Assembly: GCA_027859095.1 (NCBI GenBank)
Contig: JAQIBN010000244.1
Span: 1-38,528 of the forward strand
Direction: 5' to 3'
Length of the DNA: 38,528 nt
From: Spirochaetia bacterium
GTDB taxonomy: Bacteria; Spirochaetota; Spirochaetia; B11-G9
The notes under the pieces were generated by a model. The model was not told the DNA's origin and did no database searches. It saw nothing but the letters and a program-made list of their open reading frames with translations. Shown here in pieces: positions 24,662-33,686 of this stretch. The position numbers were made by a program, and so were the translations under genes. The stretch's first letter is position 1, and each line of letters opens with the position of its first letter.

Positions 24662-25648
24662 TTAGAATATACCACTATTATTTGAGTATAAATTTCTTGC
24701 ATTTTTACTTTCAAGCCACTTAAGTACATTGTTGTCAAATTCCTGGGCAGAATGGTATCCCAGTTTTTTTAATCTTTCATTCATAGCTGCAACTTCAATT
24801 AAAATTGGAATGTTGCGCCCTGCTTTTACTGGCATTTTAATAAGGGGCACTTTTACATTCAGCATCTCTTTATGAACATCTCCTGTTCCTATACGATCAT
24901 AAACAGCATCTGAATCCCATATTTCCAGTTCAATTAATAACTGAATCTGTTTTTTATCTCTAATAGAACCTACACCAAACAGATGACTTATATTTATTAT
25001 GCCCAAACCCCTTATTTCCATATGATATCCCAACAGTTCATTAGTTCCGGATCCCATAAGAAAATTGTCATTTACGCTTCGGAGTACCACAGAATCATCT
25101 GCTATTAGTCTGTGTCCCCTTTCTATAAGTTCCAGTGCCGATTCACTTTTTCCGACACCACTTCCTCCTGTAATTAAAACTCCTATTCCAAAGACTTCCA
25201 CTAAAACCCCATGGATTATCTTTCGGGGAGCAAAAATATCAGACAGAGCACGTATCAGCCGTAATTCTAATTCAGAAGATGATAAATCCGATTGAAGAAT
25301 AGAACATCCTGATTCTTCTGCAATCTTAAGAAATATATCTCCTGGAGTTCCAGAGTGACTAATAATACAACAGGATATATTGTAAGTAAATATTTTCTCA
25401 ACAGAATCCATCTGATTTTTTTCTTCCAACATACGCAGATACGCCATCTCACCCCGACCAAATAATTGAATTCTATGGAAGGCAAATTCTTCAAAAAAAC
25501 CGCTAAGAGTAAGCCCAGGCCTGTTTATTTCCGGATCAGTAATAATTCTATTCAGTCCTTTTCTTCCAGCAAGGCATTTAAGATTTAGTTTATTATGGTC
25601 TTTTAAATCGAGATCAATAAGGTTTAATACTGTAAAATTATTTATCAT
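24662..25648 (-). CDS. hprK: HPr kinase/phosphorylase
   Basis: A 328-residue bifunctional Ser/Thr kinase/phosphorylase acting on HPr Ser46. The Walker A GGSGVGKSE lies at about 160-168, followed by LIADDSVVL. The family signature near the capping helix, MEIRGLGIIN, and the phosphorylase segment NVKVPLIKMPVKAGRN are present. The promoter's TATAAT sits 9 nt before the ATG, and its -35 region overlaps the U-tract of the hpf terminator. Confidence 0.94.
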   Translation of the reverse strand: MINNFTVLNLIDLDLKDHNKLNLKCLAGRKGLNRIITDPEINRPGLTLSGFFEEFAFHRIQLFGRGEMAYLRMLEEKNQMDSVEKIFTYNISCCIISHSGTPGDIFLKIAEESGCSILQSDLSSSELELRLIRALSDIFAPRKIIHGVLVEVFGIGVLITGGSGVGKSESALELIERGHRLIADDSVVLRSVNDNFLMGSGTNELLGYHMEIRGLGIINISHLFGVGSIRDKKQIQLLIELEIWDSDAVYDRIGTGDVHKEMLNVKVPLIKMPVKAGRNIPILIEVAAMNERLKKLGYHSAQEFDNNVLKWLESKNARNLYSNNSGIF

Positions 25649-25657
25649 ATAGCATGT

Positions 25658-25684
25658 ATTATATCATAAATAGAGCAAAAACAA
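25658..25684 (-). promoter_or_regulatory. Candidate promoter of hprK
   Basis: A perfect TATAAT (25663-25658) lies 9 nt upstream of ATG 25648. The best -35, TTGTTT (25684-25679), has a short 15-nt spacer and falls in the U-tract of the hpf terminator. The predicted 5' leader is only 2-3 nt. Confidence 0.45.
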
Positions 25685-25717
25685 AAAGGGCTTCCTGACA
25701 GTAGATCCGGAAGCCCT
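25680..25717 (-). terminator. Rho-independent terminator of hpf
   Basis: On the minus strand GGGCTTCC (25716-25709) pairs with GGAAGCCC (25695-25688) and is followed by TTTTTGTTTTTG. The loop contains GATCTACTGTC, resembling the hairpin loop at 3404-3427. Confidence 0.9.
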
Positions 25718-25737
25718 GATAAAATATAAGATGTGAA

Positions 25738-26031
25738 TTAATTGTGAGAGCTAACCTTCTCTTTTTCTTTTCGTACTTTCAATTCAAGTTTGTGTAAAAA
25801 GCTTTCAATGCTTTCATACAGTTCTATGGATTCAACACTTAAATGAGATGAAACACCCCATCTGAAATGGATATTTCCATCTACTTTGTAACCATGTGTT
25901 TCTTTGGTAACTGTCAGTAAAAGATCAATAATATGATCTTTAGCATAGCTAATGTGCTCGAGCTTTTTATCTATGAATTCTCTTGTTGCATCACTAACAC
26001 TGTAATGTATTCCTTTTACTTCTACATTCAT
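25738..26031 (-). CDS. hpf: Ribosome hibernation promoting factor, short form
   Basis: A 97-residue protein of the HPF/YfiA family, with only the N-terminal ribosome-binding beta-alpha fold (start VEVKGIHYSVSDATREFIDKK; VDGNIHFRWG). It would bind the 30S decoding region in stationary phase. TGGAGG lies 5 nt before the ATG. It follows rpoN, as in the proteobacterial rpoN operon. Confidence 0.9.
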   Translation of the reverse strand: MNVEVKGIHYSVSDATREFIDKKLEHISYAKDHIIDLLLTVTKETHGYKVDGNIHFRWGVSSHLSVESIELYESIESFLHKLELKVRKEKEKVSSHN

Positions 26032-26132
26032 AAAACCTCCACAGCAATTTATACTTAAAGGATATTTAATTGTATCATGAAAAGCAATGTTTTTTTAAAT
26101 TTTAAAATCTATTTTTGAAGTAACTGATTTCC

Positions 26133-27503
26133 TTATCTTTCGAATGAAGAATCTATTAAAAGTTCAGATCTGTATTTTGCCACTGTTCTACGTGCAATTT
26201 TAATACCCTGAAGTTTTAAAAGATCGGAGATTTTTTGATCGGAAAGTTTTTTTGCAGAAATATTTTCTGTAAGTAATTCTTTAATTGTTGCTTTGACCCC
26301 TTCTTTTGAGAATCGTGAGCCTGTTGATCCAGCTCCTGAAATGGAATTTGTGAAAAAGTATTTAATTGGGTAAATTCCCCACTCTGTTTGCATATATTTA
26401 GCATTTGATATTCTTGAAACTGTGGTTTCATGAACCTTAACTTCTTCTGCAACATCCTTAAGGGTTAGTGGTAATAGGTATTTAGGACCTTTTATAAAAA
26501 AATTCCTTTGAAATTCAACAATTACTGTTGCTATTTTTATAAGTGTTTGATTTCTTAAATGAATACTGTTAATAAACCAACGTGCATCTCTTATACTGTT
26601 ATTGATATAGTGACGGGTCTCTTTATCCTGTTTATTATGCTGGGATTCCTCAAAAAAAGGGGATATTCCCAGAACAGGGATTTCTTCATCATTAAGAACC
26701 AAAACAAATTCACCGTTTTTTATTGTTACCATAATATCAGGTATTACATAAGAAGGAGGAGTCCTGGAATAGAGTCTTCCTGGATATGGATTAAGAGTCT
26801 GAATGAAGTCAATAATTTTAATAATTTCTTCAGAAGATAAATTGAGTTTTTTTGTAAGTTCCTTAATATCATTCTTTTTTACAAGCGGGAGATAGTTCTC
26901 AATTATTTGGACAGTACCCTCGGGGGTTTCAAAAGAGAGATCTGCCTGAACCAGAAGTGACTCTTTATAATCTTTTACACATATACCAAGAGGGTCAAAT
27001 GAGTGAATTATATCCAATATTTCAGGTAGAATTTTCTGTTGTTCTATATTCAACAGTAAATTGGGGTCTTCCTGAAAAAAACCATTACTATTCAGATTGT
27101 GTATAATTAGTTCCCCTGTTTCAAATTGATCTTCACTGAGATTTTGTACCGCAAGCTGGGCCATCAGATGTTCCTGAAGAGATTCTGGTCTGGATAAGGC
27201 GCCTTCTAAAAAATTTTGTTTTCTATCGGATGCTTCCTTCCCCTCATGTCTTATAAATCCAGGATCTGAGCTGTTTTCAAAGTAAATATCTTTATCTTCA
27301 CTTTTTTCTTTAGAATACTCATCTATAGATATTAGTGATTTATCTTCTAATAATTCAAGAGCCGGGTTTTTTTCCAGTTCTTCATGAATTCTAAAAGTTA
27401 GTTCCTGAAGAGGTAGAGCCATCAACTGGATTGATTGAAACATTTGGGGAGACATTTTTAAACGCTGTTCCTGCACGAGGACAGGCTTTTGATATTGTTG
27501 CAT
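26133..27503 (-). CDS. rpoN: RNA polymerase sigma-54 factor
   Basis: A 456-residue sigma factor. Region I is Gln-rich and leucine-rich (LKMSPQMFQSIQLMALPLQEL, about 16-36), the core-binding region covers about 100-300, the HTH is around LKDVAEEVKVHETTVSRI, and the diagnostic RpoN box ARRTVAKYR is near the C-terminus. It needs an AAA+ activator, such as the ntrX product in this window. lptB precedes it by 28 nt and hpf follows. Confidence 0.95.
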   Translation of the reverse strand: MQQYQKPVLVQEQRLKMSPQMFQSIQLMALPLQELTFRIHEELEKNPALELLEDKSLISIDEYSKEKSEDKDIYFENSSDPGFIRHEGKEASDRKQNFLEGALSRPESLQEHLMAQLAVQNLSEDQFETGELIIHNLNSNGFFQEDPNLLLNIEQQKILPEILDIIHSFDPLGICVKDYKESLLVQADLSFETPEGTVQIIENYLPLVKKNDIKELTKKLNLSSEEIIKIIDFIQTLNPYPGRLYSRTPPSYVIPDIMVTIKNGEFVLVLNDEEIPVLGISPFFEESQHNKQDKETRHYINNSIRDARWFINSIHLRNQTLIKIATVIVEFQRNFFIKGPKYLLPLTLKDVAEEVKVHETTVSRISNAKYMQTEWGIYPIKYFFTNSISGAGSTGSRFSKEGVKATIKELLTENISAKKLSDQKISDLLKLQGIKIARRTVAKYRSELLIDSSFER

Positions 27504-27531
27504 TAAAAATTACTCTTCATTAAATATATCC

Positions 27532-28260
27532 CTACATCCTAAAATCTTTGCCCAGGTAGATTTCTCTTGCCAGTGGATTTGCTAATAATTCTTCCTGGGA
27601 TCCTTCTGCAAGAATTTCACCAAGATTAATAATATAGGATCTGCTGGTAATTTCAAGGGTATCTCTAACATTATGATCAGTAATCAGGACTCCTATCCCT
27701 TTTTTTGATAGTCTGATAATTATATCTTTAATTTCATTAACTGCTATTGGGTCTATTCCGGCAAAGGGCTCATCAAGGAGTAGGAAATTTGGTTCAATTG
27801 CAAGAGACCTGGCAATTTCTGTTCTTCTCCTTTCCCCTCCCGAAAGTGTGAATGCTTTTTGCTTTCTAATATGCTCAATTCCAAATTCATCAAGAAGTTT
27901 ATCGAGGGCCATTTTTTTTTCTTTTATGGAAATATTATTTCGTGTTTCAAGAATGGCCCAGATATTATCTTCAACTGTTAATTTTCTAAATATGGATGCT
28001 TCCTGAGGCAGATAGGATATTCCTTCTTTAGCGCGGATAAACATGGGTTGGTGGGTTATTTCAAGGCTATTTAGAAAAATTTGGCCTCCATTTACTTTGA
28101 TGAAACCAACTATCATATAGAAAATTGTAGTTTTCCCTGCACCATTGGGGCCGAGTAAACCGACAACTTCACCTGCTTGCATTTTAAAAGAAACATTTTT
28201 TACTGCATATTTTTTTTTGAATTGTTTTGATAGGGATACAACACTGAGTATATTATTCAT
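27532..28260 (-). CDS. lptB: LPS-export ABC transporter ATP-binding protein
   Basis: A 242-residue ATPase of the Lpt exporter. Walker A is GPNGAGKTT (about 34-42), the Q-loop YLPQE, signature LSGGERRR, Walker B FLLLDEPFAGIDP, and the switch His in ITDHNVRD. It overlaps lptA by 8 nt. Together with the LptA- and LptC-like genes it indicates transport of a lipopolysaccharide or other outer-membrane glycolipid. Confidence 0.93.
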   Translation of the reverse strand: MNNILSVVSLSKQFKKKYAVKNVSFKMQAGEVVGLLGPNGAGKTTIFYMIVGFIKVNGGQIFLNSLEITHQPMFIRAKEGISYLPQEASIFRKLTVEDNIWAILETRNNISIKEKKMALDKLLDEFGIEHIRKQKAFTLSGGERRRTEIARSLAIEPNFLLLDEPFAGIDPIAVNEIKDIIIRLSKKGIGVLITDHNVRDTLEITSRSYIINLGEILAEGSQEELLANPLAREIYLGKDFRM

Positions 28261-28906
28261 TTAATTCTTCCTCAGTTTCTGTTGATCTGATAGTTCCTGA
28301 TACTTCTCCGGTCAGAGTTATATCATCAGTCTCAAGATTAATAGTAATTCTTGTAGCCTTGTATTCATCATCTTTCCAAAATACAATAGGCATACCTGAT
28401 AGTTCAAGAATTTCGCTATCTCTATAAAATTTAGCATATTCTGACCGGCAAATCATAGAATCGTTTTCACTGGCTTTAAGAATTCTAACTCCAATTTGAA
28501 TAATTGTAATATTATCCTTCCCTCTATTCTCAAAATAGCTTCCTTTTATAACAATTTCATTTTTTTGATCAATCATTTCTGCATAACCGGAAATAGTCAT
28601 TATTTCCTTATTTCTATCAAAAAATAAATTTTCTGTGGTAATTAGAATACCCTGTTTTTTATCAACTACCAATACATTTCCTGTACATCGGGCAAAACGA
28701 AAATCATCTCCAAAAAGTTCAATCGAATCAGCAGAAATGTTTGTTTCTTCTGAGCTTATATTCGCATTTCCTATTAAATTTGTAAGTTCATTTCCTTTTG
28801 CAAGAGAAATAGATGTTCTGTCACTTGAAAAAAAGAAGTCTTTGTTTTCTGGGAAAGTGGAACTTATAAAAACTGTAAATAAAATTAGAATACTAATCTT
28901 CTTCAT
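28253..28906 (-). CDS. lptA: LptA/OstA-like periplasmic LPS-transport protein
   Basis: A 217-residue protein when started at ATG 28906. It has a signal peptide (KKISILILFTVFISSTF) followed by beta-jellyroll repeats of the OstA type (ISSEETNISADSIELFGDD; GNVLVVDKKQGILITTENLFF). It would form the periplasmic bridge for LPS. The in-frame ATG at 28936 would add ten residues before the signal peptide and is less likely. It overlaps lptC by 14 nt. Confidence 0.8.
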   Translation of the reverse strand: MKKISILILFTVFISSTFPENKDFFFSSDRTSISLAKGNELTNLIGNANISSEETNISADSIELFGDDFRFARCTGNVLVVDKKQGILITTENLFFDRNKEIMTISGYAEMIDQKNEIVIKGSYFENRGKDNITIIQIGVRILKASENDSMICRSEYAKFYRDSEILELSGMPIVFWKDDEYKATRITINLETDDITLTGEVSGTIRSTETEEELNE

Positions 28907-29447
28907 AATGGTATTTGCCCTGTACAGTATTATCAAAAGTGAATTTTTTCAACTTTATATCACCTGTAAATCCAGATCCTGATATCTGAGTACCGGAATC
29001 TTTATTTAGTTTTACATGTCCTTCATCAGAGCCTGTAAGAGTTTTTTCTGAATCATTCCAATAAAGATAATCAGCAGTAATTTCTGCTTCATTCTCCGCA
29101 GAATAAATGATAAGTGATCCAGTTAATTCTGCATCATCAGAATCTGTATGGATAAGTCCTTTAGCGGCGGTTCCTTCAGTTATAATTTCATTTTTTGAAT
29201 TATATTCACGGAAAACAACTTTAGTCAGAAGCGTTTCATTTTTTTGGCTATAATTTTCTGCTTTTTTTGAGTATAGTCGAAAAGATATATTTCCATTATC
29301 AACATTTGTATAAGAGAAGTTTTCTATAACATTATCTGGAATATTATTACCAAGTTCTTCAACTATTTCCATATTTTCATAGTCCATACTACAGGACAAA
29401 ATAAAACTTATAAATAATAATGGGAAAAACAGTTTAATTTCTTGCAT
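28893..29447 (-). CDS. lptC: LptC-like lipoprotein
   Basis: A 184-residue protein beginning with a lipoprotein signal peptide (FFPLLFISFILSC, Cys at about 19), followed by an LptC-type repeat region (GNISFRLYSKKAENYSQKNE; VVFREYNSKNEIITEGTAAKG). The lipid anchor in place of a single TM helix is a variation seen in several non-proteobacterial LptC proteins. Its position before lptA-lptB supports the call. It overlaps pyrG by 14 nt. Confidence 0.75.
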   Translation of the reverse strand: MQEIKLFFPLLFISFILSCSMDYENMEIVEELGNNIPDNVIENFSYTNVDNGNISFRLYSKKAENYSQKNETLLTKVVFREYNSKNEIITEGTAAKGLIHTDSDDAELTGSLIIYSAENEAEITADYLYWNDSEKTLTGSDEGHVKLNKDSGTQISGSGFTGDIKLKKFTFDNTVQGKYHYEED

Positions 29448-31041
29448 AGGTAATACTTGCTTTTATAAAATCAATAAAAAGAGGATGAGGATTAACTGGT
29501 GTTGATATAAATTCAGGGTGAAACTGAACACCTATACTCCAGGGATGATTACTCCACTCTACAGATTCTACCAGATTATTATCCAGAGTGTATCCTCCTA
29601 TAATTAAACCTGATTTTCTTAGTTCTTCTATATAATCAGAAGATACCTCATATCTATGTCTATGGCGTTCCCAAATTTCTGTTTTACCATAAGCTTGATG
29701 TATTCGGGTTCCTGAAACTAAAATTGATTTACTTTTTCCCAGGCGCATTGTTCCACCCATAGTTCGTAATCCCCTTTGTTCTTCAAGAAGGCTAATTACA
29801 GGATATTTAGTTTCGGGGGCAAATTCTGTGCTATTAGCTGATTTTAACTCTAAAACATTTCGTGCATATTCTATAACCATTATCTGCATGCCCAAACATA
29901 TTCCAAGACAGGGAATATTATTCAGTCTTGCATATTCTGCAGCTTTTTCCATTCCGTTCATTCCCCGTTGACCAAACCCTCCAGGAATCAGAATCCCATC
30001 AATTTCTTTGAATATAGAATTTATATCTTCTGTTTTTTCAAGTTCTTCTGCATCAATCTTTATTAGATTTATTTTGGTTTTATTTGCAATTCCACCATGA
30101 TAGACAGATTCATAAATTGATTTATATGAATCATTAAGATTTATATATTTTCCCACAATACCTATAGTTGTAATTTTCTCTGCAGTTTTAAGAACTTCAA
30201 CAATATCTGACCATTCTGTGAGATCACATTTAGATCCCGAGAGTTTAAATTTATCAAGAATTAAATTATCTAAATTTTGAGCATGAAAAATTAGAGGGAT
30301 TTCATAAACAGAAGTTTTTACATCATAAGCTGAAATGATTGAATTCTCTTCTACATTGGTAAAAAGAGATATTTTACTTATCATTTCTTTTTCCAGAAAT
30401 TCCGGTGATCTACAAACAAGGATATCAGGCTGTATTCCTATTTCTCTTAATTTATTAACAGAATGTTGGGTTGGTTTTGTTTTTAGTTCTCCTCCTGCAA
30501 CTTCAGGAATTAATGTAAGATGTACAAAAAGGACATTTTCTCTTCCAAGATCATGAATAAATTGTCGTGCAGCTTCAAGAAAAGGAATGGATTCTATGTC
30601 ACCAACTGTGCCTCCTACTTCAATAATTGTAACATTAACATCTTCTCCATCACTTGCAAGAAAGATTCTTTTTTTTATTTCATCAGTAATATGGGGAATA
30701 ACCTGCACTGTCCGGCCCAGGTATTGGCCTTCTCTCTCTTTTTTTATAACTTCCTGATATATTTGACCAGTAGTAATGGAGTTAAGCCTGCTTAATGGTG
30801 CTTTTGTAAATCTGGCATAATTACCAAGGTCAAGGTCAGCTTCAGTTCCATCATCAGTTACATAGACTTCACCATGTTGATATGGACTCATTGTTCCTGC
30901 ATCTACATTCAGGTAGGGGTCAATTTTGATCATTCTAATACCTAACCCACGATTTTCAAGAAGGTTGCCAATTGATGTAGCTGTTACACCCTTACCCAGG
31001 CTTGAACAAACACCACCAGTAACAAATATGTATTTTTTCAT
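29434..31041 (-). CDS. pyrG: CTP synthase
   Basis: A 535-residue enzyme that converts UTP to CTP with glutamine. The synthase domain starts FVTGGVCSSLGKGV (about 6-19) with GTVGDIE. The glutamine amidotransferase domain has GICLGMQ (Cys nucleophile about 382) and a final HPEF triad motif (VQFHPEF). Full length. It is the first gene of pyrG-lptC-lptA-lptB-rpoN-hpf, with a strong promoter whose start point falls at the ATG. Confidence 0.97.
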   Translation of the reverse strand: MKKYIFVTGGVCSSLGKGVTATSIGNLLENRGLGIRMIKIDPYLNVDAGTMSPYQHGEVYVTDDGTEADLDLGNYARFTKAPLSRLNSITTGQIYQEVIKKEREGQYLGRTVQVIPHITDEIKKRIFLASDGEDVNVTIIEVGGTVGDIESIPFLEAARQFIHDLGRENVLFVHLTLIPEVAGGELKTKPTQHSVNKLREIGIQPDILVCRSPEFLEKEMISKISLFTNVEENSIISAYDVKTSVYEIPLIFHAQNLDNLILDKFKLSGSKCDLTEWSDIVEVLKTAEKITTIGIVGKYINLNDSYKSIYESVYHGGIANKTKINLIKIDAEELEKTEDINSIFKEIDGILIPGGFGQRGMNGMEKAAEYARLNNIPCLGICLGMQIMVIEYARNVLELKSANSTEFAPETKYPVISLLEEQRGLRTMGGTMRLGKSKSILVSGTRIHQAYGKTEIWERHRHRYEVSSDYIEELRKSGLIIGGYTLDNNLVESVEWSNHPWSIGVQFHPEFISTPVNPHPLFIDFIKASITYARN

Positions 31042-31049
31042 AATTACGG

Positions 31050-31078
31050 ATTATAGATCAGGGAACGGAAATAGGCAA
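31050..31078 (-). promoter_or_regulatory. Promoter of the pyrG-lpt-rpoN operon
   Basis: On the minus strand TTGCCT (31078-31073), a 17-nt spacer and TATAAT (31055-31050) are followed after 8 nt (CCGTAATT) by the pyrG ATG. There is no Shine-Dalgarno and room for only a 1-4-nt leader. Confidence 0.7.
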
Positions 31079-31114
31079 TTGCTGTAAATTAACTGCATGC
31101 TATATCTCTACAGT

Positions 31115-31603
31115 TTACATGATTTGAGAGTCAATATTTTCATGATTAAAGTAGAGTATTTCAGATTGATAATCTCCAGCACTTTTAAGTAGTTCTGGAT
31201 CAGTATATGCCGCAGCAGCTACTTTTTCCGAAGCATATATAGGAGCTTTTAATCTTAAAGCAAGAGCTATCCCATCACTTGGTCTAATTTCAATTGAAAA
31301 TGTTTTAAACCCTTTTTTATAGACAATTTTAGCTATGTGACTGTCAGTAATAAAATCATAAATATAGATATATTTTAGTTTATAATGGTGTTTTAAAAAG
31401 AACTCGGAAAGAAGGTCATGAGTAAGAGGCCTAGGGGGTTTTACCTTTTCAATCTCAATTATTATTGCACTTGCTTCAAATGGACCAATCCAGAGAGGTA
31501 TAATTTTGCTTGTTTTCAAACTTTGCAGGATAATAATAGGCATTTGGCTTTCATCATCCAATGCAATACCTTTAATTATAAATTGATACATATTTTCTTT
31601 CAT
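31115..31603 (-). CDS. Bifunctional nuclease (BFN, DUF151) family protein
   Basis: About 162 residues. The family pattern is clear: IIILQSLKTSKIIPLWIGPFEASAI near the N-terminus, RPLTHDLLSEFF, then FSIEIRPSDGIALALRLKAPIYASE (the conserved R-P-S-D-x-I-A-L-A). Plant and bacterial members are reported to have DNase/RNase activity, but for most bacterial members the role is unproven. Several ATGs (31615, 31603, 31591) are possible; the middle one is chosen provisionally. It is divergent from cheR. Confidence 0.85.
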   Translation of the reverse strand: MKENMYQFIIKGIALDDESQMPIIILQSLKTSKIIPLWIGPFEASAIIIEIEKVKPPRPLTHDLLSEFFLKHHYKLKYIYIYDFITDSHIAKIVYKKGFKTFSIEIRPSDGIALALRLKAPIYASEKVAAAAYTDPELLKSAGDYQSEILYFNHENIDSQIM

Positions 31604-31684
31604 TATAAATATCAATATAACACGGACTATAAATTTTTCATGTTTTTTTTATTACTTCCATAAAAAGTGCTTAAAAAAAGTCTA

Positions 31685-31713
31685 TTGACAGGAGGCTCTC
31701 AAAGAAATACAAT
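31685..31713 (+). promoter_or_regulatory. Promoter of cheR-cheB
   Basis: Consensus TTGACA (31685-31690), a 17-nt spacer and TACAAT (31708-31713). An AGGAAG box (31722-31727) stands 7 nt before the cheR ATG, so this transcript has a normal short leader. Confidence 0.78.
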
Positions 31714-31734
31714 TTTATTATAGGAAGTAATTTA

Positions 31735-32559
31735 ATGCCAATTGAAAACTTTTTGACTGAGTTGCAGTTTCGTAAATTCCGTGATCACATTTATAATGCC
31801 AGTGGCATCCATTTTTCCCCTTCTAACAGAACAATTCTTGAGAGTAGATTAAAGGAACGTCTTCGTAAGTCTGGAATTTCTGATATTGATGAATACTATA
31901 AACAGATTACATCAAATGAAGGAGAAATGAAGACCCTCCTTGATACTGTTACAACAAATCTAACCAGATTCTTTAGAAATACTGCTCATTTTAAGGCATT
32001 TGAACATTATGTTATACCTGAACTTCTTAAGTATAAAAAATCAAGAGGGCAAGATACTATTAAACTTTGGAGTGCCGGTTGTTCCACAGGTGAAGAACCT
32101 TATTCCCTTGCTATGGTTTTAAAGGACATACTTCCTCCAGGTTTTAAGTTTGATATAACAGCTTCCGATTTAAGTTTAAAATGTTTAATGACAGCAAAAG
32201 AAGGGTTCTACTCTGATCAGAAAGTAAATGGTGTATCAGAGAAATATCTTCAAAAATATTTTGATAAGAAACCCAATGGGTATCTTGTAAAAGAAGAAAT
32301 TCGAAACAGTGTGAAATTTGATTACCATAATCTGAAAGCTGATAGTGGACAAAGGGATTTGGATATTGTTTTTTGTAGAAATGTTATAATATATTTTGAT
32401 GAAGCTGCACAAAATAATGTAATAAATAAATTTTATGAGGCAATGAATAACCATGCTTACCTATTTATAGGACATTCTGAATCGCTCTTTGGGATGGATA
32501 CAAAATTTGAGTTTCTTAAAACTGATTTTGCAACTATGTATAGAAAATTTTCTAGTTAG
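31735..32559 (+). CDS. cheR: Chemotaxis protein methyltransferase CheR
   Basis: A 274-residue SAM-dependent enzyme that methylates glutamates of chemoreceptors. An all-alpha N-terminal domain (about 1-75) contains RLKERLRKSGI. The catalytic domain has TTNLTRFFRN, the SAM loop LWSAGCSTGEEPYS (about 104-117), and ITASDLS and FCRNVIIYFD. cheB follows after 9 nt. Confidence 0.95.
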   Translation: MPIENFLTELQFRKFRDHIYNASGIHFSPSNRTILESRLKERLRKSGISDIDEYYKQITSNEGEMKTLLDTVTTNLTRFFRNTAHFKAFEHYVIPELLKYKKSRGQDTIKLWSAGCSTGEEPYSLAMVLKDILPPGFKFDITASDLSLKCLMTAKEGFYSDQKVNGVSEKYLQKYFDKKPNGYLVKEEIRNSVKFDYHNLKADSGQRDLDIVFCRNVIIYFDEAAQNNVINKFYEAMNNHAYLFIGHSESLFGMDTKFEFLKTDFATMYRKFSS

Positions 32560-32568
32560 GATAAATCT

Positions 32569-33678
32569 GTGAAAGATATTTCTGTAATGATATGTGATGA
32601 TTCTGCTTTGATGCGAAATCTAATAGGCCGGATCATTGATGAGGCAGATGGTCTTGTTTTGGCTGGAAAAGCAATGAATGGTAAATTCCTTCTTGATAAG
32701 ATACCAAGATTAAATCCTGATATTATTCTTTTAGATCTGGAAATGCCGGAGATGAATGGTATAGAGTTTCTTAAAGAACGTAAGAGATTAAATATAGGTA
32801 TCCCTGTTGTTATTTTATCCTCTATTGCAGTTAGGGGAGCAAGGGTAACAATGGATGCTCTTTCTCTTGGTGCCTCAGATTTTATTTTGAAACCTTCCGG
32901 ATCAATTTCTGAAGATATTCATGTTGTAAGAGATAGAATTGTTGCAACCCTTCAGGCATATGGAAAAAAATCAGGAAAGGGCTCTGTTCCTCATCAGGCT
33001 AATGTAAATACTAAACAATTTGAATCTTCATTACCTGAAAAATTAAAACTGGATAAAAATCCTCCCGTTTCTTCTTCTATTCCAAGAGAAAAGGGTGGAA
33101 ACATTGATATTGTAGCTATAGGAATATCTACTGGTGGTCCCAATGCTTTAAGGCTTGTTCTTGCAGATATTGATCCTGATTTTCCTGTTCCTATAGTCAT
33201 TGTCCAACATATGCCTGCAGGATTTACCACTGAGTTCGCTAAGAGCCTTGACCGTATTTGTCCTCTAGATGTTAAAGAAGTAACAGATGGAGATGTTCTG
33301 GCAAAGGGAAGAATCTTTATTGCCCCTGGTAATTTTCACATTGAGGTGGTGAAAAAAAAGCTTGCAACAGTTATACACACATCTTCTGCAGATCTTGTAA
33401 ATGGACATAGACCTTCTGCAGATGTTTTGTTCTCTTCTGTAGCAGAATCATACGGAGGAAACAGTCTTGCCGTCATAATGACTGGAATGGGAAGGGATGG
33501 AGCCTCTGAAATAGGAACTATATATGCAAAGGGTGGAATAACTGTAGGACAGGATGAAGAATCCTCAATAGTTTATGGAATGCCGAAGGTTGCAGCAGAA
33601 AGAGGATTCATAGAGTACGTAGTATCAATAAATGATATGGCTGCAACACTTAATAAGCTTGTAAATGAGAAAAGATAG
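32569..33678 (+). CDS. cheB: Chemotaxis methylesterase/glutamine deamidase CheB
   Basis: A 369-residue response-regulator enzyme that demethylates chemoreceptors. The receiver domain is 1-125 with phospho-Asp56 (ILLDLEMP), then a linker, then the esterase domain from about 180 with catalytic Ser in IGISTGGP, His in VIVQHMPAGF and Asp in MTGMGRDGA. It starts at GTG 32569, nine bases after cheR, and pairs functionally with it. Confidence 0.95.
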   Translation: MKDISVMICDDSALMRNLIGRIIDEADGLVLAGKAMNGKFLLDKIPRLNPDIILLDLEMPEMNGIEFLKERKRLNIGIPVVILSSIAVRGARVTMDALSLGASDFILKPSGSISEDIHVVRDRIVATLQAYGKKSGKGSVPHQANVNTKQFESSLPEKLKLDKNPPVSSSIPREKGGNIDIVAIGISTGGPNALRLVLADIDPDFPVPIVIVQHMPAGFTTEFAKSLDRICPLDVKEVTDGDVLAKGRIFIAPGNFHIEVVKKKLATVIHTSSADLVNGHRPSADVLFSSVAESYGGNSLAVIMTGMGRDGASEIGTIYAKGGITVGQDEESSIVYGMPKVAAERGFIEYVVSINDMAATLNKLVNEKR

Positions 33679-33686
33679 CTGAAGAA

